DNA from: Bacteroidota bacterium
GTDB lineage: Bacteria; Bacteroidota; Bacteroidia; Chitinophagales; Saprospiraceae
Length of the DNA stretch: 64,000 bases
Direction of reading: 5' to 3'
Assembly (NCBI GenBank): GCA_029557915.1
Contig: JAKQHS010000200.1
Span: 1 to 64,000, forward strand
Shown one piece after another: positions 18,601-25,908 of the stretch. A program made the translations under genes and the position numbers. The notes under the pieces are model-generated. The model was not told the DNA's origin and searched no databases. It saw only the letters and a list, made by a program, of their open reading frames with translations. Every line of letters begins with the position of its first letter. The stretch's first letter is position 1.

Positions 18601-18694
18601 GACCGGGGATCTTGCGGCGGGGACTTATTTTGTGAAAGTGGCCACGGCCAGGGGTTCCATTGCGAAAAAGATCATCGTACAATCGGATCGATAA
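12611..18694 (+). CDS. 2027-aa secreted surface protein (PKD, HYR, SdrD-B-like and propeller repeats, T9SS sorting domain)
   Basis: A signal peptide covers residues 1-23. In order: a Cys-rich domain of about 110 residues starting 'CDSITFLVQQLRT', repeated near 520 and 940; a PKD-like domain (about 165-255, 'YSWNFGDPGSG'); three HYR domains (about 257-520, each with 'ITCPANV...DNC...DACGN'); two copies of a domain with 'NCFCVCKDSALITIRLSALADN'; and two SdrD-B-like domains ('ITGIKY...TDASGSYVFGPLTPGNYSVKE'). A propeller-like region follows (about 1590-1930, repeated 'VAGSF...NIASWDGTNWAPL'). The T9SS sorting domain is at about 1942-2027 ('ITIYPNPATNRVNIQF'). It is probably displayed or released at the cell surface, perhaps for adhesion or gliding. 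Codon use turns noticeably AT-richer from about nucleotide 16340. Adhesion is inference only. Confidence 0.88.
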   Translation: MIKFVYLFTLACVIVFFPSGKTAFRLQTFKEVMPVAESGSLAPDAACDSITFLVQQLRTSPPSCCFQFILDNKLRNAITQIKLDISTATFKNIAVEVNAGWVVSQTPQMDILLSHNSGFIPVGGASPLTFCLMGGNNPDALNISFNYTALGTSGSCNIPVQVCSDPLPCDAAFSFNSISNCGNFLFTNQSTGPAPLTYSWNFGDPGSGSANTSTAQNPNHQFSKCGDFIVCLKTTGPGCVDSICKTVAYFDLIKPVITCPANVTLRCNTNTAPASTGTATATDNCTPSNAIVITYSDVVTGLMPCNGTIVRTWQAKDACGNTSSCNQTILIQDNVPPTITCPSNLTVNTHPGTCYYTGALPSATAMDNCDQNLVVTYSLLASGSSILITPQTQFPKGVNTITVFATDDCGNQSVNCNFTLTVVDNQPPSISCPANISLTGSLDAFGQCKVVVNNIAPTVSDNCPMLNTTYVISGATVASGSQDASGTNFLQGLSTVTYTVTDMGGNTSTCSFEIMVRCPRPKCDSISAFMVPFQAIPYACTFQFHVNNQASGITKIQIDLNTASFNSAGIVSPFISVISPANRLTITHPSGFIPPGSFHAADLGINSVSNPHSAVIRFFYNNNLSTCDTNIVFNCPVDTTCGLSPSCATTTISLNTGVDQNGQLLPTGTFDPNWILIQSPYTGLNLPRPAEVVAPYVSWHMQPNASTPCAQWISAFQGADKGSGPRYTYSNCFCVCKDSALITIRLSALADNEADFWLYDGSGNLLTTLLGIHPPGNNPSLAFLLPPDTSTTQLVLKKGNYCIRAGVKNWTRVTGISVCGSVCGEGLIRDDCCKPESYITGIKYRDSLCTGQAYAGQPVLPGWQFILCDAGGNTIDTVTTDASGSYVFGPLTPGNYSVKEINQPGWTLTYPSNNLVPVALGPHEVQQANFGNCPPTTCDSISFWVESLRTVPPACCFRLHIDNKLKNKITQIPLELNIASYNSITVDNLNGWFTSQSSLSNISLTHASGFIPTGSFTPLSWCINNGSNPDTIKIKAEYLIGQTTVSCDTSFVFFCPPQPDTTCGPACLSDSISLSTGIDHSTGQFYPNGSYDPYWTIVQTPYSNLNLPIPSLVTYTDPMFWDDQPNGSQPCSKWLTLYAFKYGHDQGIFSFQRCFCVCSDGAMIQIKLSVLADNSANFILCDSTGTTVSQLLSVPSSPGVPFHLPTRDTIVNLILDKGRYCIKANVYNFDGSPTGVNVCGSIKGQGLGKDICCEPSAITGIKYIDTICTGTSYTGSLQTLQGWQIILCNQQGVAIDTVTTDQNGSYIFSPLLPGLYTVKELNQPGWTPSLPATGMSSIFLDANQVAQVDFANCPPEVDSCCISQANFIQNAMNAVHLSVVDSLCKVEINVLRLPPCDSIYFISWGDGQIDFGPFSTGMWMHSYGQSGNYTIQIPIVEFDSNGTPCFDTLLKFTVDLHCQCECGRYTMNMSQNGTLIPVHCNDTITMGCPAPNPLSFSGIFSCFGDSCSTPNIQWTLAGPATNLSGQVLPGNFQINLPGPLNTGYSTMTLQTICGMQICSCKIILFQPSCILSDSCTAVCNGTSWNQLNTSWIQDMVVYQGKLIVAGSFSTIGNPGIPVDNIASWDGTNWAPLPGGGLNAIVNDIEVHNGILYAGGAFTMAGNIPANKIASWNGVNWASIPQGGINGTMSNVDALLSTAWGLVVGGLFNSVGTSSIAANNIARWNPGPGWATFGNGFNGPVFALSTFYGNIVAGGRFGNSAGGFNNVAIWVGYWTKVGGGGAVNIPASPPNSGDGVHAIASYKNLLIVAGQFPSAVSTTVPNGNKTHHIAQWNGAYWTTLGIGPNPSGSSVNNGNGIYALKVINNELYVGGQFTMVNNQNINLLAKWDGTTWFDLAHPATGIVRSIALFSPNADSLCNLYTGGEVLFNQWKCSGVSIAHERQPISITIYPNPATNRVNIQFNDLIRDEVRIDMYSLLGHQIRHLVLPKSRVEGTIGLETGDLAAGTYFVKVATARGSIAKKIIVQSDR

Positions 18695-18769
18695 AAATTT
18701 CCTTTTATCGTCTGTATATAAATACCAGGCCGAAGCAAAGCTTCACCCAAACCAGAATGGAAAAGTTTT

Positions 18770-18777
18770 TAGCTTTG
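18770..18777 (+). promoter_or_regulatory. Bacteroidota -7 element TAGCTTTG upstream of the lipoprotein gene
   Basis: A perfect TAnnTTTG match lies four bases before the ATG, the same geometry as at uvrB and both antiporter genes. A near-leaderless mRNA is implied. Confidence 0.45.
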
Positions 18778-18781
18778 TGCG

Positions 18782-19423
18782 ATGATTCGATTTGGACTGC
18801 TTTTTATTAGTATTCTGGTGCTCGGTTCCTGTGCCCAGATATCCACTTTTCAAACCGCGAGAACAACCCCAAAGAATGAAGGGGAGATCGGGCTCAGCCT
18901 GGGTATTGCGGGCATTTCGGAAAGTTTCGGTACCGACGAAAGCTTCGCCCTGCCCAATCTTGAGTTCTGGGGAAGGTATGGCCTTGGCCAAAAGACGGAC
19001 CTGGGCATCAAGATCAGCACCGGATTAAGCGGAGTCATTGATGTAAAACAGCAATTGGTCGGAGATCAAACTTCCAAATTTGCCCTTGCGGTCGGACCCG
19101 GCCTAGGAATACAGGGAATCGTGCTGGACGAAGTGCTTTTTCAGGCCCACCTACCGGTACACCTCTCCTATCATCCGGGGGAACGGACCGCCTGGTACCT
19201 GACGCCTAGGTACGTTTACCAGGGCGTGGTCGGCGAAGGCGGACTGAATTACCTGGGTACCTCATTGGGGGTGCTTTTCGGCAGAAACATTAAATTCGGA
19301 CTGGAGTATAGTTTTTCCAAGATCCTGGATCCCGTGAATGATATCCCCGATGAGTTTGATGATGAAGATTTCGGAGCCAACCTGTATAATATCGGGTTTG
19401 GGGTGAAATTTCCTATACGGTAG
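18782..19423 (+). CDS. Outer-membrane beta-barrel-like lipoprotein
   Basis: The protein has 213 residues. The N-terminus has a hydrophobic stretch ending in lipobox LGSC (Cys20), so it is likely lipid-anchored. The mature sequence alternates hydrophobic and polar residues with many aromatic and glycine positions ('LEFWGRYGLGQKTDLGIKIS', 'YLTPRYVYQGVVG', 'FGLEYSFSKIL', 'NIGFGVKFPIR'), as in small outer-membrane barrels, and ends in a strand with a basic last residue. No named family was recognised. The preceding gene ends 87 bp upstream and the TAGCTTTG element gives it its own promoter. The likely site is the inner face of the outer membrane; function is unknown. Confidence 0.7.
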   Translation: MIRFGLLFISILVLGSCAQISTFQTARTTPKNEGEIGLSLGIAGISESFGTDESFALPNLEFWGRYGLGQKTDLGIKISTGLSGVIDVKQQLVGDQTSKFALAVGPGLGIQGIVLDEVLFQAHLPVHLSYHPGERTAWYLTPRYVYQGVVGEGGLNYLGTSLGVLFGRNIKFGLEYSFSKILDPVNDIPDEFDDEDFGANLYNIGFGVKFPIR

Positions 19424-19445
19424 TCAGCAATCAGCAATCAGCGCT
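19424..19445 (+). repeat. Short TCAGCAA tandem after the lipoprotein gene
   Basis: TCAGCAATCAGCAATCAGC directly follows the TAG of the lipoprotein gene. It is a brief 7-bp repeat of the same post-stop kind as the other simple repeats in this window. Confidence 0.6.
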
Positions 19446-19502
19446 CCAAACTAACTGGTAAACTGACCAACTGATAAACCGCCCACCACCCACTAACCAC
19501 CG

Positions 19503-22500
19503 TTAATGTTTCCCGCATAAACATTTTCCGACTTCCTGGCTTTCCCCGATTATCGGAAAATAGCCGGCATTTTTCTCCATCTCCCAGGAAAAGGGTTTCC
19601 GGTGTTTGTCGTAATTGCCGGTTTCATTCATGGTTTCGGCATCGTACAATCTTCCGTTGACCATGGTGTAACGGATACTCTCGGTATTATAAATGTTTTC
19701 CAGGGGATTTTTGTCCAATACCAGGAGGTCGGCCAGTTTTCCCGGTTCAAGCGATCCGATCCAATCGTCGAGGCCGAGACTTTGAGCAGGATTAATGGTT
19801 GCTGTTTTTAAAGCCTGGTGATTGTCCATACCTCCCTGGGTCATCATCCAGGTTTCCCAATGGGCGCCGAGTCCTTGCAACTGGCCATGGGCCCCGATGT
19901 TGATCTTTACTCCGGCATCGTTCAATTTTTTCAGTTGCTTGGATACCAGAATGTGACCGTTTTCATATTCTTCCTCCGGCAGCATGGTGCGGTGGCGGCT
20001 TCGTGTATCCACGATGGACCTTGGCGTAAACTGCAACAACCGCTTCTTCTCCCAGACATTGGTATGCTGGTACCAGTAATATTCCCCGCTGACCGAGCCA
20101 TACGATACGATAAGGGTTGGGGTATAGGCCGTTTTGGAATGTTTCCAAAGCTGGATGATATCCTCGTGCAGTTCGGCCACCGGCATATTGTGTTCAATGG
20201 TGGTGTGTCCGTCCAGGATCATAGAAGTATTGTGGTAAAAAAAGGAGCCGCCCTCGGGCACCACTTCGATATCCATTTCGCGCGCGGCCTGGATGATCAT
20301 CTGCCTTTGGTCCCTCCGGGGCTGATTGTAACTTTTTACGGAAAAGGCACCGAAAGCCTTCGTCCGGCGGATAGCGCTCCGGGCATCTTCCAGGTTATTG
20401 ACCACCGCCTTAAAATTGCCATCCGCTCCGTACAAAATGGTACCTGTGGAAAAAACCCTGGGCCCCACGATCCTCCCGGCTTTCTGGAGTTCGCTTTGGG
20501 CAAAGACCCATTCCGTATTGGCAGAAGGATCATGCATGGTCGTGACCCCATAAGCCAGGTTGACGTAATAAGGCCAGAACTGGTGTGGAGATAGACCGGT
20601 ATTAAAATGGTTGCCGTGGGCATGGGCATCAATAAATCCCGGGAGGATGGTTTTTCCCTGGCAAGGGATGATGCGGGTATCGGCAGGAATGGCCACCGTG
20701 CCCGTTTTGCCAATCGCTTTTATGAGATTCCCCTCCACGAGCAGGGTTCCATTGGCGATCACTTCGTCCCCTTTCATCGTGATGATCCTGGCATTGGTAA
20801 AAGCAATTCGGCCTTCCGGTTTGTCCATCGGCAGGCTCAGCCCGATTTCAATTCCGGATTCCGGCATTTTAAACCCGGATTCCGGCTTGCCGGCAATAAA
20901 TTCAAAACGGTCTTCGAGGGGTATGGAAAAATATTCATTGCCCAGGGTGTAGTGCAACCTCCTGCTGTCGCTGCTCCAGTGCAGATTGAAGCCGGCATCC
21001 CTGGCTACCTGCCGTACCGGGAAATCCGCAGTCCCGCTTCCCAGGTCAATGATTTTTCCGGACTGTGGCAAGGCTGCGATATATACTTTATGCAGGTCGA
21101 TGAAAGCCACCCATTTTTCATCCGGAGAAATGGTAAACTGGCTCCCGTAAGTGCTTTTGATTTGGGTCCGGTCATCGCTACCGTCCGGTTTGCAACTGTT
21201 TAATGTAGAATTCATGCCTCCTCCGGACTGGTAATAAATCCGGTCCCCCCGGGCATTAAACCGAGGTTGGCTGCCATGCGGCGTGACAAAGCGTGCCGGC
21301 CCGCCTGCCGCATCCATGATATATATGCCTGGCCTGGCCGTATGGGCAGGGCCCATGAGGTCGCTGGACCCTTCCCTGACAAACACAATTTGTTTTCCGT
21401 CCGGAGAAAAGGAAGGGGTCCGATAATTCCCTTGTTCTTCCGATATTTTTTCCGAACGGAGGTCATTGGTATTGAGCTTCCAAAGGGAGGAGGAGGCGGA
21501 ATCACCCAGGGCGACATAGACCAGGTATTTCCCATCCGGGGAAAAAGCAGGTTCAAATTCGAAAGGGCCATTCCGGGTCAGCCTTTGGGGCAGGCCAGCC
21601 GGCAATTCCTTTCTCCATAAATGGCCGGCGGCATGGAATACGATGTATTTCCCCTGGGGATCGGTCACGAGATGCCGTATGGCTTTCACTTGGAAAGATC
21701 CGGGGTTGAGGTTTTGTTTAAGCCGGATGGCCTCATAGATTCTCTGGCTGACCTGGCAGGTGAAGGGCACCTCGGTGGACTGGTTGAATCCGGCCACATT
21801 CACTTTATTGATTTTACCATTGGCCCAGATAAAGATGGATCGATTATCCGGGGACCAGGCAAAACCGGTATAGATTCCGAATATCGTCCAGGATTCCTGC
21901 TGGTCTTTGGACAATTGATCAAATACGGGCCATTCCCTGGCGGTCTCCAGTTCACGGACATACAGCACGGATTTGGTCCTGACCCTTTTTACAAAGGCTA
22001 GATATTTCCCGTCACGGGATACCTGGGGACGAAACGCTCCACCGGCTCCTCCGGTCACAGTTTCACTGGTTCCTTTTTCACGGTCGTAGCGCCGGATCAC
22101 GAAGATCTGGTTGTTGGGATCTTTATTGTATTGGAAAAAGCCTCCGGGGTACATGTCCTCACTGTAATACACATATCGTCCATCCGGCGATACCCAGGGT
22201 TCATTCAGATCCTGCTGGTCGTTTTTCCTGGGGGTCAGTTGCAATCCCTTGCCTCCGCTCACATGGTACATCCATAGTTCGCCTGCCCCCAAAGACCGCG
22301 TGGAGGTAAAATGTTTTCGGGCAATGATAAATTCTCCATCCGGAGTCCAGACCCCGTTGTTCAACAGGCGAAAATCTTCTTTGGTGATGGATTTGGCATT
22401 TTGACCATCGCGGTCCATTACCCAGCAATTATCCCCTCCTCCGGCATCCGACGTAAAGATTATTTTTTTCCCATCCGGGCTGAAGCGCGGCTGAACTTCG

Positions 22501-22769
22501 AAAGCGTGACCGCCCCGGATCAACCGGGCTGTGCCCCCCTCAACGGGCAGGGTATAGAGGTCCCCCAGCAGGTCAAAAACAATTTCCTTTCCTTCGGGGT
22601 CCAGATCCAGATTCATCCAGGTGCCTTCCCGAACGGTGAAGGAGACCTCTTTATAAGGGCCGGGCGGATCAGAGACCTTCCATTTTTGGGGGCTTTGGGC
22701 CTTTGAGGTTGAGGTTAAGGTTAAGGTTAAGGTTGAGGTTAAGGTTAAGTATAGAAACCTGGGGATCAT
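19503..22769 (-). CDS. Exported PD40/TolB-propeller amidohydrolase
   Basis: The protein has 1088 residues. The first part (about 30-640) is a TolB/PD40-type propeller with repeated 'FSPDGKxIVF' blades. The second part (about 690-1060) is an amidohydrolase barrel: 'GFIDAHAHGNHF' with metal ligands H716 and H718, 'HTTIEHNMP', and 'INIGAHGQLQGLGAHWE', a variant of the usual final metal-Asp region typical of this exported group. 'NPAQSLGLDDWIGSLEPGKLADLLVLD' closes the domain. Such proteins are predicted metal-dependent hydrolases of cyclic amides or dipeptides in the periplasm; the substrate is unknown. The signal peptide (residues 1-24, ending SKAQ) is odd: it is mostly Leu-Thr/Ser-Thr repeats encoded by a hexanucleotide minisatellite. 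The gene stands alone on the minus strand. Confidence 0.85.
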   Translation of the reverse strand: MIPRFLYLTLTSTLTLTLTSTSKAQSPQKWKVSDPPGPYKEVSFTVREGTWMNLDLDPEGKEIVFDLLGDLYTLPVEGGTARLIRGGHAFEVQPRFSPDGKKIIFTSDAGGGDNCWVMDRDGQNAKSITKEDFRLLNNGVWTPDGEFIIARKHFTSTRSLGAGELWMYHVSGGKGLQLTPRKNDQQDLNEPWVSPDGRYVYYSEDMYPGGFFQYNKDPNNQIFVIRRYDREKGTSETVTGGAGGAFRPQVSRDGKYLAFVKRVRTKSVLYVRELETAREWPVFDQLSKDQQESWTIFGIYTGFAWSPDNRSIFIWANGKINKVNVAGFNQSTEVPFTCQVSQRIYEAIRLKQNLNPGSFQVKAIRHLVTDPQGKYIVFHAAGHLWRKELPAGLPQRLTRNGPFEFEPAFSPDGKYLVYVALGDSASSSLWKLNTNDLRSEKISEEQGNYRTPSFSPDGKQIVFVREGSSDLMGPAHTARPGIYIMDAAGGPARFVTPHGSQPRFNARGDRIYYQSGGGMNSTLNSCKPDGSDDRTQIKSTYGSQFTISPDEKWVAFIDLHKVYIAALPQSGKIIDLGSGTADFPVRQVARDAGFNLHWSSDSRRLHYTLGNEYFSIPLEDRFEFIAGKPESGFKMPESGIEIGLSLPMDKPEGRIAFTNARIITMKGDEVIANGTLLVEGNLIKAIGKTGTVAIPADTRIIPCQGKTILPGFIDAHAHGNHFNTGLSPHQFWPYYVNLAYGVTTMHDPSANTEWVFAQSELQKAGRIVGPRVFSTGTILYGADGNFKAVVNNLEDARSAIRRTKAFGAFSVKSYNQPRRDQRQMIIQAAREMDIEVVPEGGSFFYHNTSMILDGHTTIEHNMPVAELHEDIIQLWKHSKTAYTPTLIVSYGSVSGEYYWYQHTNVWEKKRLLQFTPRSIVDTRSRHRTMLPEEEYENGHILVSKQLKKLNDAGVKINIGAHGQLQGLGAHWETWMMTQGGMDNHQALKTATINPAQSLGLDDWIGSLEPGKLADLLVLDKNPLENIYNTESIRYTMVNGRLYDAETMNETGNYDKHRKPFSWEMEKNAGYFPIIGESQEVGKCLCGKH
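22704..22749 (-). repeat. In-frame hexanucleotide repeat (TTAACC/TCAACC) encoding the signal peptide core
   Basis: Read with the gene, codon pairs TTA ACC or TCA ACC repeat seven to eight times and encode (L/S)T units of the signal peptide of the PD40-amidohydrolase. A six-base unit changes signal-peptide length without changing frame. Confidence 0.85.
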
Positions 22770-22959
22770 TTTGAATTAGAGTTTAAAGTATACTGGTGAA
22801 ATTATCGATTTCTCATTACTTATTAAATCAAGCCTGGTTTCCGGTCGGGGACCGGATCGTAGATGAAGCGGGATCCTGTTATTATTCAATAAAATAGTAT
22901 TAATATTAAATGGGAGGTAAGGACTATTTAAGGTGCAGACTTGTTTATCTTTCCTTTTT

Positions 22960-24093
22960 ATGAAACAGGCGCAACCATATCTGACCCTTCTTCTTGCTTT
23001 ACTCATCATTCAGTCAGCGGCCTATGGCCAGATCGACCCCAAAGCCACAAGGGAGACCAAGGCCTTATTTAAAAACCTGAAAAAGCTTTCCCGAAAAAAG
23101 GTCTTGTTCGGGCATCAACATGCCACGGAATACGGCCATGGATGGTCCGGGGAGGAAGACCGATCGGATGTCAAATCCGTGACCGGTTCCCACCCGGCGG
23201 TCATCGGCATTGATTTCATGGGATTGTCCGGCTGGCCCCCGGAGGCCATCGGCAGGACGATGGAAAATTTAAAAAAGAATGTGCTGGCCACCTTTGCCCG
23301 GGGAGGGGTGACCACCGTGGCCTGGCATTTTATGAATCCGGCATCCAGGGGTGGATTTTACTGGCGGGATTCTATTTCCGCCCCGGCCATGTCTTTGATT
23401 AAACCGGGCGGTTCTCACCATGAAAAGTATAAAGGCATCCTGGATACCGTGGCCTTGTTTTGCAAGTCGGTAAAAAATGAAAAAGGCAGGCTCGCACCCA
23501 TGATTTTCAGACCATTTCATGAATTGGACGGGGGCTGGTTTTGGTGGGGAAAACCCCATTGCACCAGGGAAGAATTTATCGAAGTGTGGACCTTCACTGT
23601 AAGGTACCTACGTGATTCCCAGCAGGTGCACAACCTCCTCTATGCATTTTCTCCGGACTGCAAATTCAATACGGAAGAGGAATTCCTGGAGCGATATCCG
23701 GGGAATGCCTGGGTGGACCTGGTGGGCATGGACAATTACCGGGACATGGGCAGGGATACCTACAATATTGAAAAGGCCGCCGGTCAGTTGACCATCCTTT
23801 CCCGAATCGCCAAAGCGAATAAAAAGCTGGCCGCTTTTACTGAAACGGGCCTGGAGTCCATTCCCAATTCGGAATGGTGGACAGCCACCCTGCTGAAAAC
23901 CATTCGCCGGCCCGGGATCCGGTTGTCCTATGTACTGGTTTGGAGGAATGATGTGCGCAGCCCTACCCATTATTACGCGCCTTTTCCGGGTCAGCCCAGC
24001 GTGCCGGATTTCCTGAAGTTTTACGAGGACCCTTATACCTTGTTTGAAAAGGATCTCAGGAAAATCTACAGGCGGAGATTTTTGTTTTTTTGA
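22960..24093 (+). CDS. Glycoside hydrolase family 26 (beta-mannanase-like)
   Basis: The ATG at 22960 is preferred over a GTG at 22933 because it puts the signal peptide (ends AAYGQ) at the N-terminus, giving 377 residues. The clan GH-A barrel shows 'VLFGHQHATEYG', 'TVAWHF', 'RPFHELDGGWFWWG' with the acid/base Glu188, and 'AAFTETGLES' with the nucleophile Glu295. These are the GH26 hallmarks. GH26 enzymes are mainly endo-beta-1,4-mannanases, with some exo-mannobiohydrolases and beta-1,3-xylanases. It is probably periplasmic or secreted by the general pathway, as no T9SS domain is seen. There is no SusC/D pair or other polysaccharide-utilisation gene nearby, so this is an isolated hydrolase. 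Confidence 0.9.
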   Translation: MKQAQPYLTLLLALLIIQSAAYGQIDPKATRETKALFKNLKKLSRKKVLFGHQHATEYGHGWSGEEDRSDVKSVTGSHPAVIGIDFMGLSGWPPEAIGRTMENLKKNVLATFARGGVTTVAWHFMNPASRGGFYWRDSISAPAMSLIKPGGSHHEKYKGILDTVALFCKSVKNEKGRLAPMIFRPFHELDGGWFWWGKPHCTREEFIEVWTFTVRYLRDSQQVHNLLYAFSPDCKFNTEEEFLERYPGNAWVDLVGMDNYRDMGRDTYNIEKAAGQLTILSRIAKANKKLAAFTETGLESIPNSEWWTATLLKTIRRPGIRLSYVLVWRNDVRSPTHYYAPFPGQPSVPDFLKFYEDPYTLFEKDLRKIYRRRFLFF

Positions 24094-24170
24094 TGGGATA
24101 GACGGGGAGGGTATCCAGCGCCTTGGGCCGCCCTTCGGGATTTTCCTATTTCCACTATAACTTGCAGGCG

Positions 24171-24950
24171 ATGTTGGATCTCAGCCAGGGAAACCTGATT
24201 AACCTGATCATTACCTGGATGGCTTTAGCGATAGCGATCTTTTTCAGGTATGTCCTGATGGCAGGGGTGTTTTATTACCTCTTCTATGTCCGGTTTGCCG
24301 GCAGGTACCATTCCCAAAAAGTAAACCTGAGGCCGGCCAAGAGTAAACAAGTCCGGATGGAGGTCCGGTATTCCTTTATTGCTTCCCTTCTTTTTGCTGT
24401 AATGGGGACCCTGGCCATTTATTTCTGGCAGCGGGGCGGTACCCTCATCTATACAGACCTGTCCGGGTGGAAGGCCTGGTGGTTGCTTCCCAGTTTGTTC
24501 CTGGTCCTTATGATCCATGAAACGTATTACTACTGGCTGCATCGCTGGATGCATCGCCCGGGCGTATACCGATTGGTGCATCGTACCCATCACGAAAGCC
24601 TGACCACCACGGCCTGGACTTCCTTTTCATTTCACCCGGTGGAGAGCGTGCTGCAGGCCCTGCCGGTTTTTATCCTGATCTTTATAATGCCTCTTCACCC
24701 GTTCACGCTGATCGCCCTGTTTTTGATCATGTCGGTGACCAGTGTGGTCAATCACCTCAATGTTGAGATTTATCCTTCGGGGACCCACCGTCATTGGCTT
24801 GGGAAATGGTGGATCGGCGCCACCCACCATGCCCTGCACCACAGCCGCTTCCATTTTAATTACGGTCTTTATTTTACTTTCTGGGACCATTGGATGAAAA
24901 CGGAAAGCCCGGAATTTGAAGCCTTATTTGAAGAAAAAACCAAATCCTGA
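24171..24950 (+). CDS. Sterol desaturase/fatty-acid hydroxylase superfamily membrane protein
   Basis: The ATG at 24171 is chosen; an in-frame TTG at 24123 would add 16 unlikely residues. The 259-residue product has about four membrane helices. It carries the di-iron histidine clusters of the family: 'HETYYYWLHRWMH' (about 123-135), 'HRTHHES' (about 142-148) and 'THHALHHSRFHFNYG' near 220. Members hydroxylate or desaturate lipids such as sterols, carotenoids, ceramides or ornithine lipids, using O2 at a di-iron centre in the membrane. The lipid substrate cannot be told from sequence. Its TGA overlaps the ATG of the CPBP protease gene by one base (TGATG), so the two are translationally coupled. 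Confidence 0.85.
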   Translation: MLDLSQGNLINLIITWMALAIAIFFRYVLMAGVFYYLFYVRFAGRYHSQKVNLRPAKSKQVRMEVRYSFIASLLFAVMGTLAIYFWQRGGTLIYTDLSGWKAWWLLPSLFLVLMIHETYYYWLHRWMHRPGVYRLVHRTHHESLTTTAWTSFSFHPVESVLQALPVFILIFIMPLHPFTLIALFLIMSVTSVVNHLNVEIYPSGTHRHWLGKWWIGATHHALHHSRFHFNYGLYFTFWDHWMKTESPEFEALFEEKTKS

Positions 24951-25906
24951 TGAAAGTTCTATTTAAAGGATTGGCATGGGTCCTGGTTGAATTGCTTGTT
25001 TTTGCCGCACTGTTTGTGGCCTCCGGGGCTTTGATCGTCACCGGCATCCAATGGATTTCGGGCAACGAATACCTGTTTTGGACCTCCGCCGATCTGAATG
25101 AACAAACCAGCCCCTATACCCTGCTGACCAGCACTTTTATCCCGGTGCTTCTTAGTGGCACGCTGGCTGCAGGGATTGCGCATCACTCTATTTTTAAGCG
25201 TCCGCTATCGGGACTGGGTTTTGGGTACGAGCGGTCCTTCTTTTATTTTGGACAGGGATGGTTGTGGAGCTTTGCCCTGGTTTTGCCCGGCTTTCTCATC
25301 CTTTGGTTTCTTGGACAAATTCATTTGCTGCCGGCAGACTGGAACGGATATTATTTTGCCGGTTTTATTTTATTTTTTATCATTCAAAGCGCGGGGGAAG
25401 AGGTGATGACCAGGGCTTATCTCATCCCGATGATTGAAGCGCGCTTCAATACCCTGGCCGCCCTCGTGGTGTCCGCTTCCATTTTCGCCCTGATGCACCT
25501 GGGCAACGAACATTTTACCTGGATCGGGTTCCTCAATATTTTAGCCGGCGGAACCCTGATGGCCCTTTTTTTTATCCGTTACCGAAATATCTGGGTCTGC
25601 ACCGGCCTGCATGCGGGCTGGAATTTTGTCCAGGCCAGCCTGCTGGATTTTAATGTGAGCGGCATCGATGTGTACAGTTTCATTCAATTCCAGGATACCG
25701 GATACCCGGGACTCAGCGGAGGGGATTTTGGATATGAGGGATCCTGGATCGCATGGCTGATCCAGGTAGCCGGCATTTATTTATTTTACCGTTGGAACCG
25801 GGCGGAATTATCAGTAAGGTTCAATCGTCAACCGGCTCCCCTCACCGAGACCACGGATGCGGCGAAGTTGTGGATGCCCATGCAGGAAGAGAATCCGGGC
25901 GAATAA
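24950..25906 (+). CDS. CPBP-family intramembrane metalloprotease (CAAX/Abi-like)
   Basis: The protein has 318 residues and about eight hydrophobic segments. The Abi/CPBP motifs are complete: 'EEVMTRAYL' with Glu150-Glu151 and Arg155, 'FALMHLGNEH' near 181-190, and 'GLHAGWNF' with a second His. These residues form the metal site of the Rce1-type proteases. Bacterial members process peptides, self-immunity factors or prenylated proteins; the target here is unknown. It is coupled to the sterol-desaturase-like gene by a one-base overlap, which hints at joint action at the membrane. Its stop is only two bases from the stop of the convergent antiporter gene. Confidence 0.88.
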   Translation: MKVLFKGLAWVLVELLVFAALFVASGALIVTGIQWISGNEYLFWTSADLNEQTSPYTLLTSTFIPVLLSGTLAAGIAHHSIFKRPLSGLGFGYERSFFYFGQGWLWSFALVLPGFLILWFLGQIHLLPADWNGYYFAGFILFFIIQSAGEEVMTRAYLIPMIEARFNTLAALVVSASIFALMHLGNEHFTWIGFLNILAGGTLMALFFIRYRNIWVCTGLHAGWNFVQASLLDFNVSGIDVYSFIQFQDTGYPGLSGGDFGYEGSWIAWLIQVAGIYLFYRWNRAELSVRFNRQPAPLTETTDAAKLWMPMQEENPGE

Positions 25907-25908
25907 AC

